A stretch of DNA of 64,000 nucleotides from Polynucleobacter necessarius (GTDB lineage Bacteria > Pseudomonadota > Gammaproteobacteria > Burkholderiales > Burkholderiaceae), in the NCBI RefSeq assembly GCF_900095205.1, contig NZ_LT606951.1, forward strand, positions 930,001-994,000, in the 5' to 3' direction. The notes beneath the pieces are model-generated. The model searched no databases and was not told the origin of the DNA. It was given only the letters and a program-made list of their open reading frames with translations. Shown here in pieces: positions 62,667 through 64,000 of the stretch. Each line of letters begins with the position of its first letter. Position 1 is the first letter of the stretch. Position numbers and translations under genes: made by a program.

Positions 62667-64000
62667 TTACGATGAACAGCTAACCTCTACCGAGGGAAAA
62701 TTATCAGGCGGTGAAGTTGCATAAGATTCGTACTCACTCTGCTCGGCATATGGCTTACTTAATATATTGAGAAGTTTTTCTACCTCAGAAAAATCTTTAT
62801 TCTGCGCCTTTTCAATAGCAATTTGCGCTAAATGATTTCGTAAAACATATTTTGGATTCACTAGATTCATCATTTCTTGACGCTGCAAACCAACAATCGA
62901 TTCATTTCTTAAGCGGGCAATGTAATCACTAAACCATCGTTCAATTTCTTCTCGATTGATAAAATCATCCTTCAAGGATGATTTGTGAAGGGTGCATCGT
63001 CATTTCGACCTTACCAAGATTTCGAAAGAATTTCGTAAAATCAACCCTAGACTCATGCATCATCTGCAAAAGCCTTTCGATCAGAGCGACATCACCTTCA
63101 TGGGATACAAAAAGCCCAACTTTTTTCTAAATAAATCTTGCCAGGTTTGCGCATAAATGACCGGAAACTCTTCTAGAACCTCGCGCAAAAGGTTTTGCGC
63201 TGCCTCCCCAGATTGAAGCTCTACCAATGGAATCATTGCACTAGCAAGACACGCCATATTCCAATGCATGATCTGCGGTTGTCGATGATAGGCGTATCTG
63301 CCACCCCGATCACTATGATTGCAAATGTGATCGATTTGAAATTGATCCAAAAATCCATAAGGGCCGTAATCCATTGTCAAGCCAAGCACGCTAATGTTGT
63401 CGCTATTAAGTACTCCATGACAGAAACTGACCGCTTGCCATTGTGCAACTAACTTTGCATTGCGCTCACATATAGCCTTGAATAAAACCAAATAGGGATT
63501 GTCAACATCAAGACAATCGGGATAGTGCTGTTGCATCAGAGAATCAGCAAGCTCTTTTAGGCGTTCAATATTTTGCAAGGAGGCAAAATGCTCGAAGTGG
63601 CCAACCCGAATAAAGCTTGGGGCTAGGCGAGCACAAACTGCAGCAGTCTCCATGGTCTCTCTTCTGACTGGTAAATCAGAACCAACTATCGATAACGCCC
63701 TAGTGGTTGGAATACCCAGTGCATACATTGCCTCGCTACAGAGAAATTCTCTAATAGAGGATCGGAGTACAGCACGGCCATCACCCATGCGTGAAAATTG
63801 AGTTTTACCCGCCCCTTTAAGCTGCAATTCCTGTCCAGCAATATCACCTAACAATATGGCGCGACCGTCACCAAGCTGTCCAGCCCAAACACCAAATTGA
63901 TGACCGCTGTAGACAGTGGCGATTGGATTTGAGAATTGATGCTTTGATGTGCTTAACTCATTACCCGCCAAAACAGGTAACCAAGACTGATCAAGAGGAA
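62667..64000 (-). pseudogene. selO: SelO-type protein adenylyltransferase (YdiU), broken and cut by window end
   Basis: Pseudokinase-fold AMPylator linked to redox stress. Open from the window edge (…[15 protein letters not shown]) through [77 protein letters not shown], to a stop at 63081. Frames change near 63100 and 62985; the C-terminus (IEKAQNKDFSEVEKLLN ... FPSVEVSCSS) ends at 62667. The terminal Cys of the CSS end, typical of the family, is kept. Two frameshifts. Confidence 0.9.

Overview
The window looks like chromosome of a betaproteobacterium of the genus Polynucleobacter (Burkholderiaceae). This rests on gene orders such as nuoN-nudF, carA-carB-greA-DUF4149-yhbY-rlmE-ftsH-folP-glmM-pst-pho-ppx and rnhA/methyltransferase/gloB/mltD, on moderately AT-leaning composition, and on the character of the proteins. 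About half of the genes are broken by indels, nonsense codons, internal deletions or loss of catalytic residues, while housekeeping genes (carA, carB at 1088 codons, ftsH, glmM, dnaQ, rnhA, greA, rlmE, aroC) are intact. I therefore infer a recently host-restricted lineage like the Euplotes-associated Polynucleobacter endosymbionts, not a free-living strain. This is an inference from pattern; no database was consulted.

Layout. 1-5 kb: 3' end of nuoN, a dead NUDIX hydrolase, a DUF1178 gene and a wrecked polar amino-acid ABC transporter operon. 5-12 kb: dead catabolic genes (methylmalonate-semialdehyde dehydrogenase, old yellow enzyme, Bug-type solute receptor, amidase, tartrate dehydrogenase) around an intact SprT-like metalloprotease. 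11.7-18 kb (minus strand): intact dnaQ, a broken RND efflux pump with its adaptor, rnhA and a methyltransferase. 18-22 kb: gloB and mltD intact, propionyl-CoA synthetase dead. 22-31 kb: the best-preserved block, carAB-greA-DUF4149, yhbY (tail lost), rlmE, ftsH. 31-41 kb: folP dead, glmM intact, then the entire pstSCAB-phoU-phoB-phoR-ppx phosphate regulon in ruins. 41-46 kb: dgkA and plsC intact beside dead GNAT, glycosyltransferase, metallophosphatase and PPK2 genes. 46-50 kb: an intact two-gene chromate transporter and a dead TonB receptor. 50-54 kb: tRNA-Pro and tRNA-Arg, dead secreted-protein genes, an EF-hand protein, a second PPK2 with a 46-residue coiled-coil gene upstream. 54-64 kb: FAD oxidase/DUF2069/wrbA, dead YihY, CBS protein, aroC, dead MFS transporter, parvulin, bolA, yciB, msrB and a broken selO running off the end.

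Taken together, the surviving genes cover replication fidelity, RNA/protein quality control, cell wall and phospholipid synthesis, pyrimidine/arginine precursor supply and aromatic amino acid synthesis. The lost genes cover nutrient scavenging, organic-acid catabolism, drug efflux and sensing of phosphate. I found no CRISPR array, prophage, insertion sequence, rRNA operon or defence island. The most informative material is the decay itself, including two PPK2 paralogues with complementary lesions and a small unlisted coiled-coil gene.
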